Program-made: the position numbers and the translations under genes
The notes under the pieces: model-generated
Databases searched by the model: none
Seen by the model: only the letters and a program-made list of their open reading frames with translations
Told to the model about the DNA's origin: nothing
Part shown: positions 45,369 to 54,413 of the stretch, piece by piece
Numbering within the stretch: position 1 is the first letter of the stretch
Layout: the number at the start of each line of letters is the position of its first letter
From: Gammaproteobacteria bacterium
Lineage (GTDB): Bacteria; Pseudomonadota; Gammaproteobacteria; S012-40
Assembly: GCA_029881255.1 (NCBI GenBank)
Contig: JAOUMY010000001.1
Coordinates: forward strand, 248,001-312,000
Direction of reading: 5' to 3'
Length of the DNA: 64,000 bases

Positions 45369-45905
45369 TTGAGCTCGGAACCAGACAAGCCTAAGGCCCA
45401 AATCGAAACAAGCAAGCCATTAAGCGCTATTGAAATCCTTGGTGCAACAGCATGTGGCTTTATCGCCATATTCATTACCACATGGATCAGCAACAAATTC
45501 ATTGGTACCGGAGGTTCGCTTTATATGGTGGCCTCTATGGGTGCGGCTAGCGTGTTATTGTTTACCCAACCAAATAGCAGCATGTCCCAACCCTGGGCGC
45601 TGGTTGGCGGTCATCTGGTCTCATCAAGTGCAGGTGTCATGGCAGCATTACTTATTTCAGACCCCGCGCTGGCGGCGGCGACCGCCGTTGCACTCGCCAT
45701 TGCAGGCATGCTGGCTTTTAGATGTCTTCATCCACCCGGCGGTGCAGCTGCATTGGGTGCAGTACTGGGAGGGGACAGCGTCACCTCCCTGGGATTTTAT
45801 TACGTGTTAACGCCCGTACTGTTCAACGCCATCGTTTTGTTATGCTTGGCCGTGATTATCAACAATCTCTATCCTGGCCGACGCTACCCGCGAAGACGTT
45901 TTTAA
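45369..45905 (+). CDS. HPP-family membrane protein
   Basis: A 178-residue protein with four to five hydrophobic segments of the HPP family (named for the His-Pro-Pro motif). The hallmark CLHPPGGAAALGAVLGG is at about 118-134. Members have been implicated in nitrite transport in cyanobacteria and plastids; here, next to glnK-amtB, a nitrogen-related role is plausible but unproven. No ATG lies before the first membrane segment; a TTG at 45369 is the likely start. It is convergent with the CDGSH gene. Confidence 0.85.
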   Translation: MSSEPDKPKAQIETSKPLSAIEILGATACGFIAIFITTWISNKFIGTGGSLYMVASMGAASVLLFTQPNSSMSQPWALVGGHLVSSSAGVMAALLISDPALAAATAVALAIAGMLAFRCLHPPGGAAALGAVLGGDSVTSLGFYYVLTPVLFNAIVLLCLAVIINNLYPGRRYPRRRF

Positions 45906-45921
45906 ACCATTTACACTACCG

Positions 45922-46158
45922 TTAAAGGCTGCCGTGACTACCATCACAGAAAGGTGGATTTGCTGTGTGTTTACAACCACACAGAAACAACGTTTTGGCC
46001 TTGTCTACGGTAACTTTAACCGGCGAGAAACCAGAACCCTTGTGCGAACCGTCGCAAAATGGCTGCTTCTTTGATTTACCACATGCACACCAGAAGTAAT
46101 CTCCCGGTTCTACATCGACGGCATAGGGGCCTTTTTGTGCAATATCCGGCTTTGTCAT
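45922..46158 (-). CDS. Tandem CDGSH iron-sulfur protein
   Basis: A 78-residue protein with two CDGSH-type [2Fe-2S] motifs: C24, C26, C35, H39 and C60, C62, C71, H75. Both keep the 3-Cys/1-His set. Bacterial tandem members are small soluble cluster-binding proteins related to mitoNEET/Miner2; their partners are mostly unknown. It stands alone between convergent and divergent neighbours. Confidence 0.93.
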   Translation of the reverse strand: MTKPDIAQKGPYAVDVEPGDYFWCACGKSKKQPFCDGSHKGSGFSPVKVTVDKAKTLFLCGCKHTANPPFCDGSHGSL

Positions 46159-46264
46159 TTTAACTCCTTACGTTTTATGACGAATAACTTCTACCTACAA
46201 CAGCTATAAAAGCAAAAGTTGTTTTGCTACAGTTGGTTTGTACCAGAGATGCCGCTATTCAACA

Positions 46265-47617
46265 ATGCGCAAAAATATCCACCATGACATGACGCAAAGT
46301 CGATTCACGCTATGGTTCCGTGATAAACGTCTGGAACGGGCGTATCGTGCCTCACATACACGCAGAACGCTTATGCTGGTGCGTCTTGCATTGATGTTGG
46401 GCGCTATTATTTACGCATTGTTTTCCATACTGGACTATATCGTTTTACAGGAAGAACAGCTGGAGGCGATTGCGATCCGCTTTGCTTTTGCCGTTCCTGC
46501 CTTCTTGATCGGCTTAGCCCTCAGCTTTACAGATTATTTTCGCGAACGACTACAGTTTCTTGTTGCTGCACTGGCTGTCGTTGCAGGGCTAGGCGTTGCA
46601 GTGATTTCGGTTTTATATCAGGAAAGCATGAGCGACCTGTATCTGGCTGGAACATTAATCCCAGTATTCTGGGCATTCATGTTTTCCGGCTTACGCTTCA
46701 TTGCGATTGTGACTACCTGTGTCTTGCTAGTCGCTTCCTATGAAATAACATTGATTTTTTTCAGTGACTATTCGACGGAAACGCTTATCAGCTACAACTT
46801 TTTTCTCATCACGTTATCTCTGGTTGGTGTCATTGGCGGCTACACAATTGAACGCTACGCACGGCGAGATTTTATTCAATCGCGTATCATTGATGAAAAG
46901 CGACGTGAAAACGAACGATTGCTGCACAACATACTGCCATCTTCGATTGCCGCGAAACTTAAGCAAAATCCCGGGACAATCGCCGAACGCCACGAAGACG
47001 TAACTGTGATATTTGCCGATATCGTGAACTTCTCTTCTCTGGCGAGAAATCAATCAGCAGCAGAAACTGTCTCCATACTTGGCGCACTTTTCACCCATTT
47101 TGATTCACTATGCGATGAGTTTGGTCTGGAGAAAATCAAAACCATAGGCGATTGCTATATGGTAGCTGGAGGCCTGGACGAAGAACCGGGAAACGCTCAC
47201 CCGGTTCTTCGTGCGGTGGAATTTTCACTTGCCATGTTGCGCCACCTAAAAGAGTTTAATACCACCGAAGGTTTAAAAATTTCTATGCGCGTGGGCATAC
47301 ACAACGGACCTGTCATCGCCGGAGTGATAGGTACAAAGAAATTTTACTTCGACATTTGGGGAGATACGGTGAACATTGCCAACCGTATGGAAAGTACCGG
47401 TATACCGGGTTGCATACAACTTTCAGCACACAGTTACGAAGTTGTTCGCCACGACTATTTCTGTGAAAAACGCTCTTCCGTCGAAGTCAAAGGCTTTGGA
47501 CATATGAGCACTTACATACTCCGCCCGCCTTCGACTCCGCTGAAAAATACTATCGGCCTTGTTTCGACAACAAAACAAGCCCTACAAAACGGGCTACCGG
47601 AATTAACTGTCCAGTGA
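46265..47617 (+). CDS. Membrane-bound class III adenylate cyclase
   Basis: About 450 residues. Six hydrophobic segments form an N-terminal membrane domain, then a short linker helix (RRENERLLHNILPSSIAAKL) and a class III cyclase domain. Metal-binding Asp lie in VIFADIVNFSSL and IGDCYMVAGG, the purine-reading Lys in EKIKTIGD and Asp in YFDIWGDTVNIANRM, and the transition-state Arg in the latter. The Lys-Asp pair predicts ATP rather than GTP. The start is uncertain: ATG 46265, ATG 46289 or TTG 46238, all with weak ribosome-binding sites. The 3' end overlaps the end of speE on the other strand by 15 nt. Confidence 0.88.
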   Translation: MRKNIHHDMTQSRFTLWFRDKRLERAYRASHTRRTLMLVRLALMLGAIIYALFSILDYIVLQEEQLEAIAIRFAFAVPAFLIGLALSFTDYFRERLQFLVAALAVVAGLGVAVISVLYQESMSDLYLAGTLIPVFWAFMFSGLRFIAIVTTCVLLVASYEITLIFFSDYSTETLISYNFFLITLSLVGVIGGYTIERYARRDFIQSRIIDEKRRENERLLHNILPSSIAAKLKQNPGTIAERHEDVTVIFADIVNFSSLARNQSAAETVSILGALFTHFDSLCDEFGLEKIKTIGDCYMVAGGLDEEPGNAHPVLRAVEFSLAMLRHLKEFNTTEGLKISMRVGIHNGPVIAGVIGTKKFYFDIWGDTVNIANRMESTGIPGCIQLSAHSYEVVRHDYFCEKRSSVEVKGFGHMSTYILRPPSTPLKNTIGLVSTTKQALQNGLPELTVQ

Positions 47618-48469
47618 CTTCATGATCTCCGGATAAAAGAACTCTGGCGCCGCCATTGCTGCGCGGTGAATAGCAGCATTGTAATACTGTGTACTGAAGG
47701 TTTTGGCCTCGGCATCTTTTTCGCGAAATTCACTAATTGGCCTGTCCTTGCATGCCAATGTAGTTGACCACCAACCTGAAGGATAAGTGCATTGAGGAAA
47801 AAAGAAGGTCATGGTATCGACGAAACCGCCGCCACGCATCGCCTTATACATACCCTTCAAGATATCCATGTGAATAAGAGGTGATTCGCTTTGCTGAATC
47901 AACATGCCATTACTGTCCAGCACGCGCATACATTGCTCAAAGAATGGTTTTGAAAACAAACCTTCCGCTGGGCCAACTGGATCAGTGCTATCGACGATAA
48001 TCAAATCATAACTCGCATCAGCAGCGTCCTTGATCCACTGCACGCCATCAATAAACATTAGCTCTGCGCGCGGGTCGTCATTGGATTCGCAAAGCTCCGG
48101 AAAGTGTTTTTCCGCCATGCGCGTGACCTGCTCGTCGATATCAATCTGTTGCACGGTTTCCACTTCAGAGTGTTTCAACACCTCACGCAGCGTGCCGCAG
48201 TCTCCACCGCCGATAATCAGCACCCTTCTGGGGTTAGGATGAGAGAACAAAGCCGTGTGGCTAATCATCTCATGGTAGATAAAGTTGTCTCTCTGGGTCA
48301 GCATAATACAGCCATCAATGACCATCAGATTACCGAAGCCTTTGGTGCTGAAGATTTCAATATGCTGAAACTCGGTCTGTATATCCTCGAGTTTCTCATT
48401 GATTTCAAAAGCAAAGGCACTATTTGAGATCTTGCTGACCTCAGACCACCAGTCTCCCGACAATGTCAT
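47603..48469 (-). CDS. speE: Polyamine aminopropyltransferase (spermidine synthase)
   Basis: Transfers an aminopropyl group from decarboxylated SAM to putrescine. The 288 residues include LIIGGGDCGTLREVLKH (the dcSAM-binding loop), the catalytic Asp in VDSTDPVGPAEGLFS, and the putrescine pocket motif QSESPLIH. The start ATG is preceded by GGAG. It diverges from speA, so both ends of the agmatine-to-spermidine route lie together, though no agmatinase or SAM decarboxylase is in the window. Confidence 0.94.
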   Translation of the reverse strand: MTLSGDWWSEVSKISNSAFAFEINEKLEDIQTEFQHIEIFSTKGFGNLMVIDGCIMLTQRDNFIYHEMISHTALFSHPNPRRVLIIGGGDCGTLREVLKHSEVETVQQIDIDEQVTRMAEKHFPELCESNDDPRAELMFIDGVQWIKDAADASYDLIIVDSTDPVGPAEGLFSKPFFEQCMRVLDSNGMLIQQSESPLIHMDILKGMYKAMRGGGFVDTMTFFFPQCTYPSGWWSTTLACKDRPISEFREKDAEAKTFSTQYYNAAIHRAAMAAPEFFYPEIMKSLDS

Positions 48470-48569
48470 TCATGGACTCCAAAAGAATAGGATTTAAAAA
48501 GGGAGCTCATTATAATGGCACACGCCTCAGAATTTCTAATTTTGTCACTCGCAGTAAAGAGAATCGTCT

Positions 48570-50453
48570 ATGAAATGGTCTACCCAGGATTCCCGTAACA
48601 CCTATAACATCCATCACTGGAGCAGCGGTTACTTCGATATTAATAGCGATGGTAACGCCTGCGCCCTGCCTCAAGGGAAAGACGGTCCTGCTATTGACCT
48701 GTTCCGCATTGCCCATGAAATTAAGGACAGCGGTCTGACGTGGCCAGTCCTCGTTCGCTTTACAGATATCCTGCATCAACGGGTGGGCGAATTGTGTGGA
48801 GCCTTTGATCAGGCCATCAGGTCGCAGGAATATAAGGGCCACTACACAGCAATCTACCCGATCAAGGTCAATCAGCAGCGAACTGTCGTAGAGCATCTGT
48901 TGTCATCCGATCGAAAAAACGTTGGCCTGGAAGCAGGTAGCAAACCCGAACTGATGGTCGTGCTTGCGCACAGTCGCAGCAATACAGACACGATCATCTG
49001 CAATGGCTATAAGGACCGTGAATATATCCGACTGGCCCTGATAGGGCGCAAACTCGGTCATCGTATTTACATCGTTATCGAAAAACTCTCCGAACTTAAA
49101 CTGATACTTGAAGAAAGCGCCAGCCTGGGAATCGAGCCACTACTTGGCGTGCGTGTGCGTCTGTCATCCATCGGCAAAGGCAAATGGCAGAACACCGGTG
49201 GCGAAAAGTCCAAGTTTGGGCTGTCGTCCTCTCAAGTACTAGAAGTTGCCGAACAACTCAAAGCACATAAGGCCGAACACACCCTGCGTCTGGTTCACTG
49301 TCATCTCGGGTCGCAGCTGGCCAATATTCGCGATATCCAAAAAGGCTTAAGCGAAGTTGCGCGTTACTATGCAGAACTACATAAACTCGGCATCCCGATC
49401 GAGACCGTCGATATCGGCGGAGGCCTGGGTATCGATTACGAAGGCACTCGTTCCCGAAATTATTGTTCGATGAACTACAGCATTCAGGAATACGCCAACG
49501 ATGTTGTGCATAGCCTGTGGCAAATATGCGACGATAAACAACTGCCGCATCCAAACATCATTAGCGAATCGGGACGTGCGCTAACAGCGCATCACGCTGT
49601 TTTAATCACTAATGTCGTCGATCAGGAAACAACAGCCAATATGGCGCCGCCTACTCGGCCAGACAACGATGCGCCGATTGTCATTCATAACATGTGGCAC
49701 ACGTATAGCGAATTGAGCGACAGATCAGAACTCGAAGCCTATCACGACGCCATTCATTTAATATCTGAAGCACAGACCGCTTTTCTACATGGTCTGGTGT
49801 CTCTGGAGCAGCGCGCCCACGCCGAACAACTGTATACGGCAATTTGTCGCAAAATCCAGCCAATGTTACAGAGTTCACGTCGCAGCCATCGTGAGATTCT
49901 TGATGAGTTGAACGAAAAACTTGCGGACAAGTTTTTCTGCAATCTTTCTATTTTCCAGTCTATGCCTGACGTATGGGCAATCGATCAAATCTTTCCGATC
50001 ATGCCACTGCATCGTCTTGATGAGCAGCCTGAACGCCGCGCGACCATTCACGATATGACTTGCGATTCAGACGGTGCCGTAGAACATTATGTTGATTGCG
50101 ATGGCATTGAATCGACCTTACCAGTGCACAGTTTCGCCACCGGAGAAACATATCTATTCGGTATTTTTCTAGTTGGCGCTTACCAGGAAATTCTCGGTGA
50201 TCTGCACAATTTATTCGGTGACACGCATTCGATTAACGTCGAACTAAACATAGACGGAAGTTACCACTTTGCCGAAGCAGAGGAAGGTGATACCGTGAAC
50301 GAGGTATTAAGTTACGTGCATTACAACAAGGATGTCTTGATGCAGCGGTATCGCAGCAAGCTTGGGCTGTCAGAACTTGACGATGTTGAATCTCAACAAA
50401 TTCTGAGTGAACTGGAGGCTGGCTTAAACGGCTATACCTATTTGGAGGATTAA
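48570..50453 (+). CDS. speA: Biosynthetic arginine decarboxylase
   Basis: A 627-residue PLP enzyme that turns arginine into agmatine, the first step of putrescine synthesis. The Schiff-base Lys is K99 in AIYPIKVNQQ; VDIGGGLGIDYEG binds the PLP phosphate and HCHLGSQ is in the barrel. Size and motifs match the SpeA type. The cupin gene starts immediately at the TAA, so the two are coupled. Confidence 0.96.
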   Translation: MKWSTQDSRNTYNIHHWSSGYFDINSDGNACALPQGKDGPAIDLFRIAHEIKDSGLTWPVLVRFTDILHQRVGELCGAFDQAIRSQEYKGHYTAIYPIKVNQQRTVVEHLLSSDRKNVGLEAGSKPELMVVLAHSRSNTDTIICNGYKDREYIRLALIGRKLGHRIYIVIEKLSELKLILEESASLGIEPLLGVRVRLSSIGKGKWQNTGGEKSKFGLSSSQVLEVAEQLKAHKAEHTLRLVHCHLGSQLANIRDIQKGLSEVARYYAELHKLGIPIETVDIGGGLGIDYEGTRSRNYCSMNYSIQEYANDVVHSLWQICDDKQLPHPNIISESGRALTAHHAVLITNVVDQETTANMAPPTRPDNDAPIVIHNMWHTYSELSDRSELEAYHDAIHLISEAQTAFLHGLVSLEQRAHAEQLYTAICRKIQPMLQSSRRSHREILDELNEKLADKFFCNLSIFQSMPDVWAIDQIFPIMPLHRLDEQPERRATIHDMTCDSDGAVEHYVDCDGIESTLPVHSFATGETYLFGIFLVGAYQEILGDLHNLFGDTHSINVELNIDGSYHFAEAEEGDTVNEVLSYVHYNKDVLMQRYRSKLGLSELDDVESQQILSELEAGLNGYTYLED

Positions 50454-50729
50454 GTGGAAATACTAATAATCAGCAACCCTGAGACTTCAAAACTAAAACA
50501 ACTGGGCGTGCATAACTGGCCCATATGGGAAAAAGAAAAATCAACATTTCCCTGGCACTACAACGAAACAGAGGTGTGTTACATTTTGGAAGGTGAAGTG
50601 ACAGTAAAACCCAAAGATGGCACCACGGTTACCTTGGGCAAGGGTGACCTGGTAACCTTTCCTAAAGGTCTTGATTGCTCCTGGGAGATCACTCAGGACT
50701 TAAGAAAGCACTATAGTTTTACTGGCTAG
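50454..50729 (+). CDS. Small cupin protein (DUF861/cupin_3 type)
   Basis: A 91-residue single cupin barrel: WHYNETEVCYILEGEVTVKP (motif 1), GKGDLVTFPKGLDCSWEI (motif 2). The GTG start directly follows the speA stop with no gap, and GGAGG lies just before it. DUF861 cupins are known near polyamine and arginine genes and in ureidoglycolate metabolism, but the substrate is not known here. Confidence 0.88.
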   Translation: MEILIISNPETSKLKQLGVHNWPIWEKEKSTFPWHYNETEVCYILEGEVTVKPKDGTTVTLGKGDLVTFPKGLDCSWEITQDLRKHYSFTG

Positions 50730-50740
50730 TTTTCTGATCT

Positions 50741-50766
50741 GGTGGCGGCGAATTTTTGCCGCCACC
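50741..50766. terminator. Hairpin between convergent cupin and rsd genes
   Basis: GGTGGCGGC and GCCGCCACC pair perfectly across an 8-nt T-rich loop. No T-run follows on either side, so it may be a bidirectional 3'-end stem. Confidence 0.55.
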
Positions 50767-50780
50767 GTGTTGACACGAGA

Positions 50781-51239
50781 CTAATCACGTGGGCGACACA
50801 ATACCTCAACCAGCTTGTCTTCAAGTTCAATCCTGTCGGCAAGCTTCTCACCCAACATCGACAGCTCATCTTCCAATTGCGATAGATCATCACAATGTTC
50901 AGGCGTGTCATAACGATCATTGAAATCGAGAATTTTCTGGGTGGAATCTTCAATATGGGGATAAACATGCTTAGCCAGCTTCGCAACCGACATTCTACGC
51001 TCCTGATTCGCATCAAAAAAACGATAGAGTCGGAAATGCGCGTCGGCAGTGTAGTCTATGAGCGACTGGCAAAAACGTTGAAGCAAATCGACGAGCTCCG
51101 GCGTTGAGGAAAATGGTCGGTGGGCGGCCAACTCTCCGTACAAGGCCAGCATCTCGGTGCGATGACTAACCAACTGCTCTATGGCCCGATGGGATTCAGC
51201 ACGACGTTCAATCAAGACTTCTTTTGTATTCACGACCAT
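50781..51239 (-). CDS. rsd: Rsd/AlgQ-family sigma-70-binding regulator
   Basis: A 152-residue helical protein. FCQSLIDYTADAHFRLYRFF matches the core signature of Rsd/AlgQ, and DKLVEVL matches the end. Rsd binds region 4 of sigma-70 in stationary phase and frees core polymerase for other sigma factors; AlgQ in Pseudomonas also affects alginate and siderophore genes. The ATG at 51239 follows GAGG; the frame extends further upstream without support. RpoD, its target, is encoded in this window. Confidence 0.85.
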   Translation of the reverse strand: MVVNTKEVLIERRAESHRAIEQLVSHRTEMLALYGELAAHRPFSSTPELVDLLQRFCQSLIDYTADAHFRLYRFFDANQERRMSVAKLAKHVYPHIEDSTQKILDFNDRYDTPEHCDDLSQLEDELSMLGEKLADRIELEDKLVEVLCRPRD

Positions 51240-51293
51240 TTCCTCTCGTTCAACGTTATTTCGTGAGCAATCTGCATCTACCATGCCGACTAG

Positions 51294-52004
51294 CTAATAT
51301 CGGCGCTGAAAGTACACCTCCAGGCTCGGGTATAATTTTATCTTACTTTCTATACCTATATGCCCACTTTGTTCAACCAAAATATCCACACCAACTTTAT
51401 AAAATGAATTAATAGGCCCATTCCATGAGGCTTGTGCTGTCACTTGGCCTGTACCCCCTCCCTGCTGAGCGTAGGCACCCACTGCGGTTTGCAGCCGTAT
51501 ATTTTGGCTCAGCGCGATCTGCGTGAGCACTTCTGTTTCCAGAGTGTGCAAGCGCAGTGAAAATTCCTCCGCATCTCCACGGCCCAAATCATATTGATAC
51601 GATGTTCGATGCGCCAGACGCAGTCGTTTCCATTGAGGGCTAACCAGATTGAGACTCAGACCAACTATTGCTCCTGAACCCGATAGATCTTCGTTACCGA
51701 CATCTGACATCCAATAACGACCTGCAAGCAATCCGAGATGCATATGCGACCGGAAATAGCTTTCTAACAACTCTGTGCGAACACCAGTCGCGTATCCAAG
51801 CTTTACCGGCGTGCCAGAGCCAATAAGCACGGGCATCCTCAGCAATGAAAATGAAAACGCCAGCGGATCAGAATGCCAGTGATTGAAAATATAGTTGGAC
51901 GCAAATAGCTGCCCGCTAGACATACCCCAGCCCAATCCAAATAAGGCGAAGATTATTCGACGTTGTCTTTTTTGAACGGCAATTCCTCCTCCAGCGCCTC
52001 GCAA
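51294..52004 (-). CDS. Putative outer-membrane beta-barrel protein
   Basis: Up to 236 residues. After a signal-like segment (IIFALFGLGWGMSSGQLFAS) come amphipathic strands with aromatic girdles (FSFSLLRMPVL, YRYWMS-like, KVGVDILVEQ, IKLYPSLEVYFQRRY), ending in an aromatic residue as barrels do. The frame overlaps the end of the acyltransferase gene by 52 nt and has no good ATG: TTG at 52004 is one option, an internal start after GAGGAGG near 51983 another. It is probably translationally coupled. No family is recognised. Confidence 0.6.
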   Translation of the reverse strand: MRGAGGGIAVQKRQRRIIFALFGLGWGMSSGQLFASNYIFNHWHSDPLAFSFSLLRMPVLIGSGTPVKLGYATGVRTELLESYFRSHMHLGLLAGRYWMSDVGNEDLSGSGAIVGLSLNLVSPQWKRLRLAHRTSYQYDLGRGDAEEFSLRLHTLETEVLTQIALSQNIRLQTAVGAYAQQGGGTGQVTAQASWNGPINSFYKVGVDILVEQSGHIGIESKIKLYPSLEVYFQRRY

Positions 52005-53095
52005 TATTCACGCATATACGCCCTTTCCCTGTCGAGAAAGTCTGACACGACGCGTCGAAATCCCACATCTTCCAGCCAGTGCGCGGACCAGACTGAAGTT
52101 GGATAAAACCCCCGGGAAATTTTATATTCTCCCTGAGCACCGGGCTCGAATCGCGCCAGTTTATTCGCGATAGCGTATTCAATGCCCTGATAATAACAAA
52201 GCTCAAAGTGCAGACCAGAAAACTGTTGATGGCAGCCCCAATGTCGACCGTACAGGGTATCGTTACTTTTGAAAAAAATGGCCGCTGCGACATAGTTCTT
52301 ATCTTGTCGCGCCGCGACAACGATGAGTTGCTCGCCCATGCTTCGGGATATTTCCTCAAAGAATGTTTGCGTCAACGTGGGCACACCTCCCTTGTCCAGA
52401 AAAGTGTCTCGATAGAAAGGATAGAGTTGCTGCCAATGTGAGTGATTGAGCATATCACCATGCAGTATCTCTATGTCGATACCCGCTTCCTGTACTCGCC
52501 GTCGTTCACGCAAGACTTTCTTGCGTTTACGGGAGCTGAATTCGGCAAGAAAGTTTTCAAAATTTTCATAGCCATTATTACGCCAATGAAACTGACAGGC
52601 CTGACGGAGCAACATTCCTTGCGCTTGCAACACCGCATGCTCAGTGTCGTGTGGAAACAAGCAATGAAAGCCGGATAAGCTCTGCTGCTGCACAAATGCA
52701 TGCATGGCCTCCAACAAAGCGCTACGGTAGCGCACCACATCTCTCCCCGGCGCTACCAATAGGCGAGGCCCAGTGGCCGGCGTGTATGGGATCGCACATA
52801 CAAGTTTCGGGTAGTACGCCATCCCGCTACGCTGATAGGCCTCAGCCCAGGCCCAGTCGAATACCAGCTCGCCGTACGAATTTGTTTTTATATACGCAGG
52901 CATTGCTGCAACCAGTTTCCCTTTTTCCTCAATGACAAAATGTGCAGGAATCCACCCAAGGGCTTCACCTACGCATCCACATTGCTCCAAGCCATTCAGA
53001 AACTCATAGCGAGTAAAGGGGTACAATTTTCCTGTTAATGTCTGCCATGACTCGGGCGATATTTGACAGAGCGAATTGAGAATCTTTATTTCCAT
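51953..53095 (-). CDS. FemAB-like GNAT acyltransferase (PF04339 type)
   Basis: A 380-residue protein of the peptidoglycan-recognition/FemAB-like family: PFTRYEFLNGLEQCGCVGE, GWIPAHFVIEEKGKLVAAMPAYIK, FSSRKRKKVLRERRRV, and the C-terminal FEPGAQGEYKISRGFYPTSVWSAHW. Family members have two GNAT-like lobes; their substrate is not well established. The start ATG at 53095 lies in the divergent region with the Hpt gene. Confidence 0.9.
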   Translation of the reverse strand: MEIKILNSLCQISPESWQTLTGKLYPFTRYEFLNGLEQCGCVGEALGWIPAHFVIEEKGKLVAAMPAYIKTNSYGELVFDWAWAEAYQRSGMAYYPKLVCAIPYTPATGPRLLVAPGRDVVRYRSALLEAMHAFVQQQSLSGFHCLFPHDTEHAVLQAQGMLLRQACQFHWRNNGYENFENFLAEFSSRKRKKVLRERRRVQEAGIDIEILHGDMLNHSHWQQLYPFYRDTFLDKGGVPTLTQTFFEEISRSMGEQLIVVAARQDKNYVAAAIFFKSNDTLYGRHWGCHQQFSGLHFELCYYQGIEYAIANKLARFEPGAQGEYKISRGFYPTSVWSAHWLEDVGFRRVVSDFLDRERAYMREYCEALEEELPFKKDNVE

Positions 53096-53122
53096 AAATT
53101 AGCCAAGGAATCATCTACTGTT

Positions 53123-53884
53123 ATGTCTGCTTCTGCCGGCGATTTTACCGCAAAACTAAAGGAACACTATTTGGAAGCCTTGCCGGGCATGCTTGACGAA
53201 CTGGAATCCAGCATTGTTGACATGGAAAACAGTAGCAATCCGCGCGAGAGTTACTTCTCTATTTACCGACAAATACACAGCATGAAGGGTAGTGGTGGTA
53301 CTTACGGCTTCCCGATCATATCTACGGTATGCCACCAGTTTGAAGACTACTTATCGACACTGGAAAAAAACAGCTCCTTCAGTCGAACGGAAATCAACAA
53401 CATACTCGCCTATGCCGACGTGCTCAAACTCACCTGCGACAAAATCGCCGCAGGCGATACCAGCGTTCACTCTCTCACCTTCGCCCTCGACAAATTGCGC
53501 TTTAACGGTAAACGCCCCGCGCTCAAGGGGCTGTTGATCGAAAACTCCAAGATAAATTACGAACTCATAACCCGTGTATTGGGCGAACAAATGGATATCA
53601 ACCTATCTCACTGCCGTGACGGCCTTGAAGCTTTACAGCGTTTGACCCATGAAAAATTCGATTTCGTGATTACTTCCAGGGAAGTTTCCTCCCTTAATGG
53701 TTACGCTATCATCGCCGCCACCAAATTGGGTAGCAAAGTCAATCAGAACATCAAGGCTGCGGTTATTACCAGCGATGATAAGCCGGTACCGAAATCGGAA
53801 AACTTTGTGGATAAGACTATTCACAAAGATGGCGAGCTATTCAAATCCATTACCGAATTTGTCAAAAACATTACTCCGCAATAG
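53123..53884 (+). CDS. Hpt phosphotransfer protein with degenerate receiver
   Basis: About 253 residues. The N-terminal Hpt four-helix bundle has its phosphorylatable His at H52 in QIHSMKGSGGTYG. The second half is a receiver fold without the essentials: the acidic pair is EN (LLIENSKIN), and the phospho-acceptor Asp is replaced by Ser (FVITSREVSSLNG), while Thr/Ser and Lys remain. It likely takes phosphate only on the His. A TTG start at 53063 would overlap the divergent acyltransferase gene; the ATG at 53123 is preferred. DUF2835 follows 34 nt later. Confidence 0.85.
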   Translation: MSASAGDFTAKLKEHYLEALPGMLDELESSIVDMENSSNPRESYFSIYRQIHSMKGSGGTYGFPIISTVCHQFEDYLSTLEKNSSFSRTEINNILAYADVLKLTCDKIAAGDTSVHSLTFALDKLRFNGKRPALKGLLIENSKINYELITRVLGEQMDINLSHCRDGLEALQRLTHEKFDFVITSREVSSLNGYAIIAATKLGSKVNQNIKAAVITSDDKPVPKSENFVDKTIHKDGELFKSITEFVKNITPQ

Positions 53885-53918
53885 AATCGGCTCTATTAGG
53901 ATTTTCCCAGGCTAGTCG

Positions 53919-54152
53919 ATGGCGGATTCTCTGCGAAAAAGTTTTTTCTCCCTGCGCATCCCATCCGAGGAATTCATTCGGGTCTATGAGGGGTCCGCAA
54001 AATACGTGGTTACGCGCTCTTACGATGGACGCAACATCCGTTTTCCAGCGAACATTTTGCGCCAGTTTCTAACCCATGATGGTATTTTTGGCGAATTTGT
54101 CATCTACTATGACCAACACAATAAATTCCAGGAAATAAAAAAAATCGGCTGA
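53919..54152 (+). CDS. DUF2835 family protein
   Basis: A 77-residue protein matching DUF2835: FFSLRIPSEEFIRVYEGSAK, RNIRFPANILRQFLTHDGI, GEFVIYYDQHNKFQEIKKI. It is a small conserved protein of gammaproteobacteria without known function. It lies in line after the Hpt protein. Confidence 0.9.
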   Translation: MADSLRKSFFSLRIPSEEFIRVYEGSAKYVVTRSYDGRNIRFPANILRQFLTHDGIFGEFVIYYDQHNKFQEIKKIG

Positions 54153-54225
54153 TTTAAGTCGACGTTAAGTAATAAAGCATACAAAAACCCCTTTAAAACC
54201 AATAAGAACGAGTATCGACAGAAAT

Positions 54226-54256
54226 TTGTATGAAAAATTTCTTAATTTTCATACAA
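54226..54256. promoter_or_regulatory. NikR-operator-like palindrome upstream of the porin gene
   Basis: TTGTATGAAAA and TTTTCATACAA form an exact 11-bp inverted repeat with a 9-nt centre. It contains the half-sites GTATGA and TCATAC of the known E. coli NikR operator; there the spacer is 16 nt, here it is 15. nikR itself lies three genes downstream on the same strand. It may also act as an AT-rich transcript-end stem. Confidence 0.55.
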
Positions 54257-54413
54257 TGTTGCCCTGGTCGCCGGACAAACAGATTTCTCCCTACTGCTTC
54301 AGTCGTTGTAGGAATCTGCCGTTATAAGCCCGAGAATAAAAGAATTATGTGGGGATTGCATAACGGGGCGACTTAGAAGATTTGTTGATGCAAATTTACA
54401 AGAAGCTGGGAAG

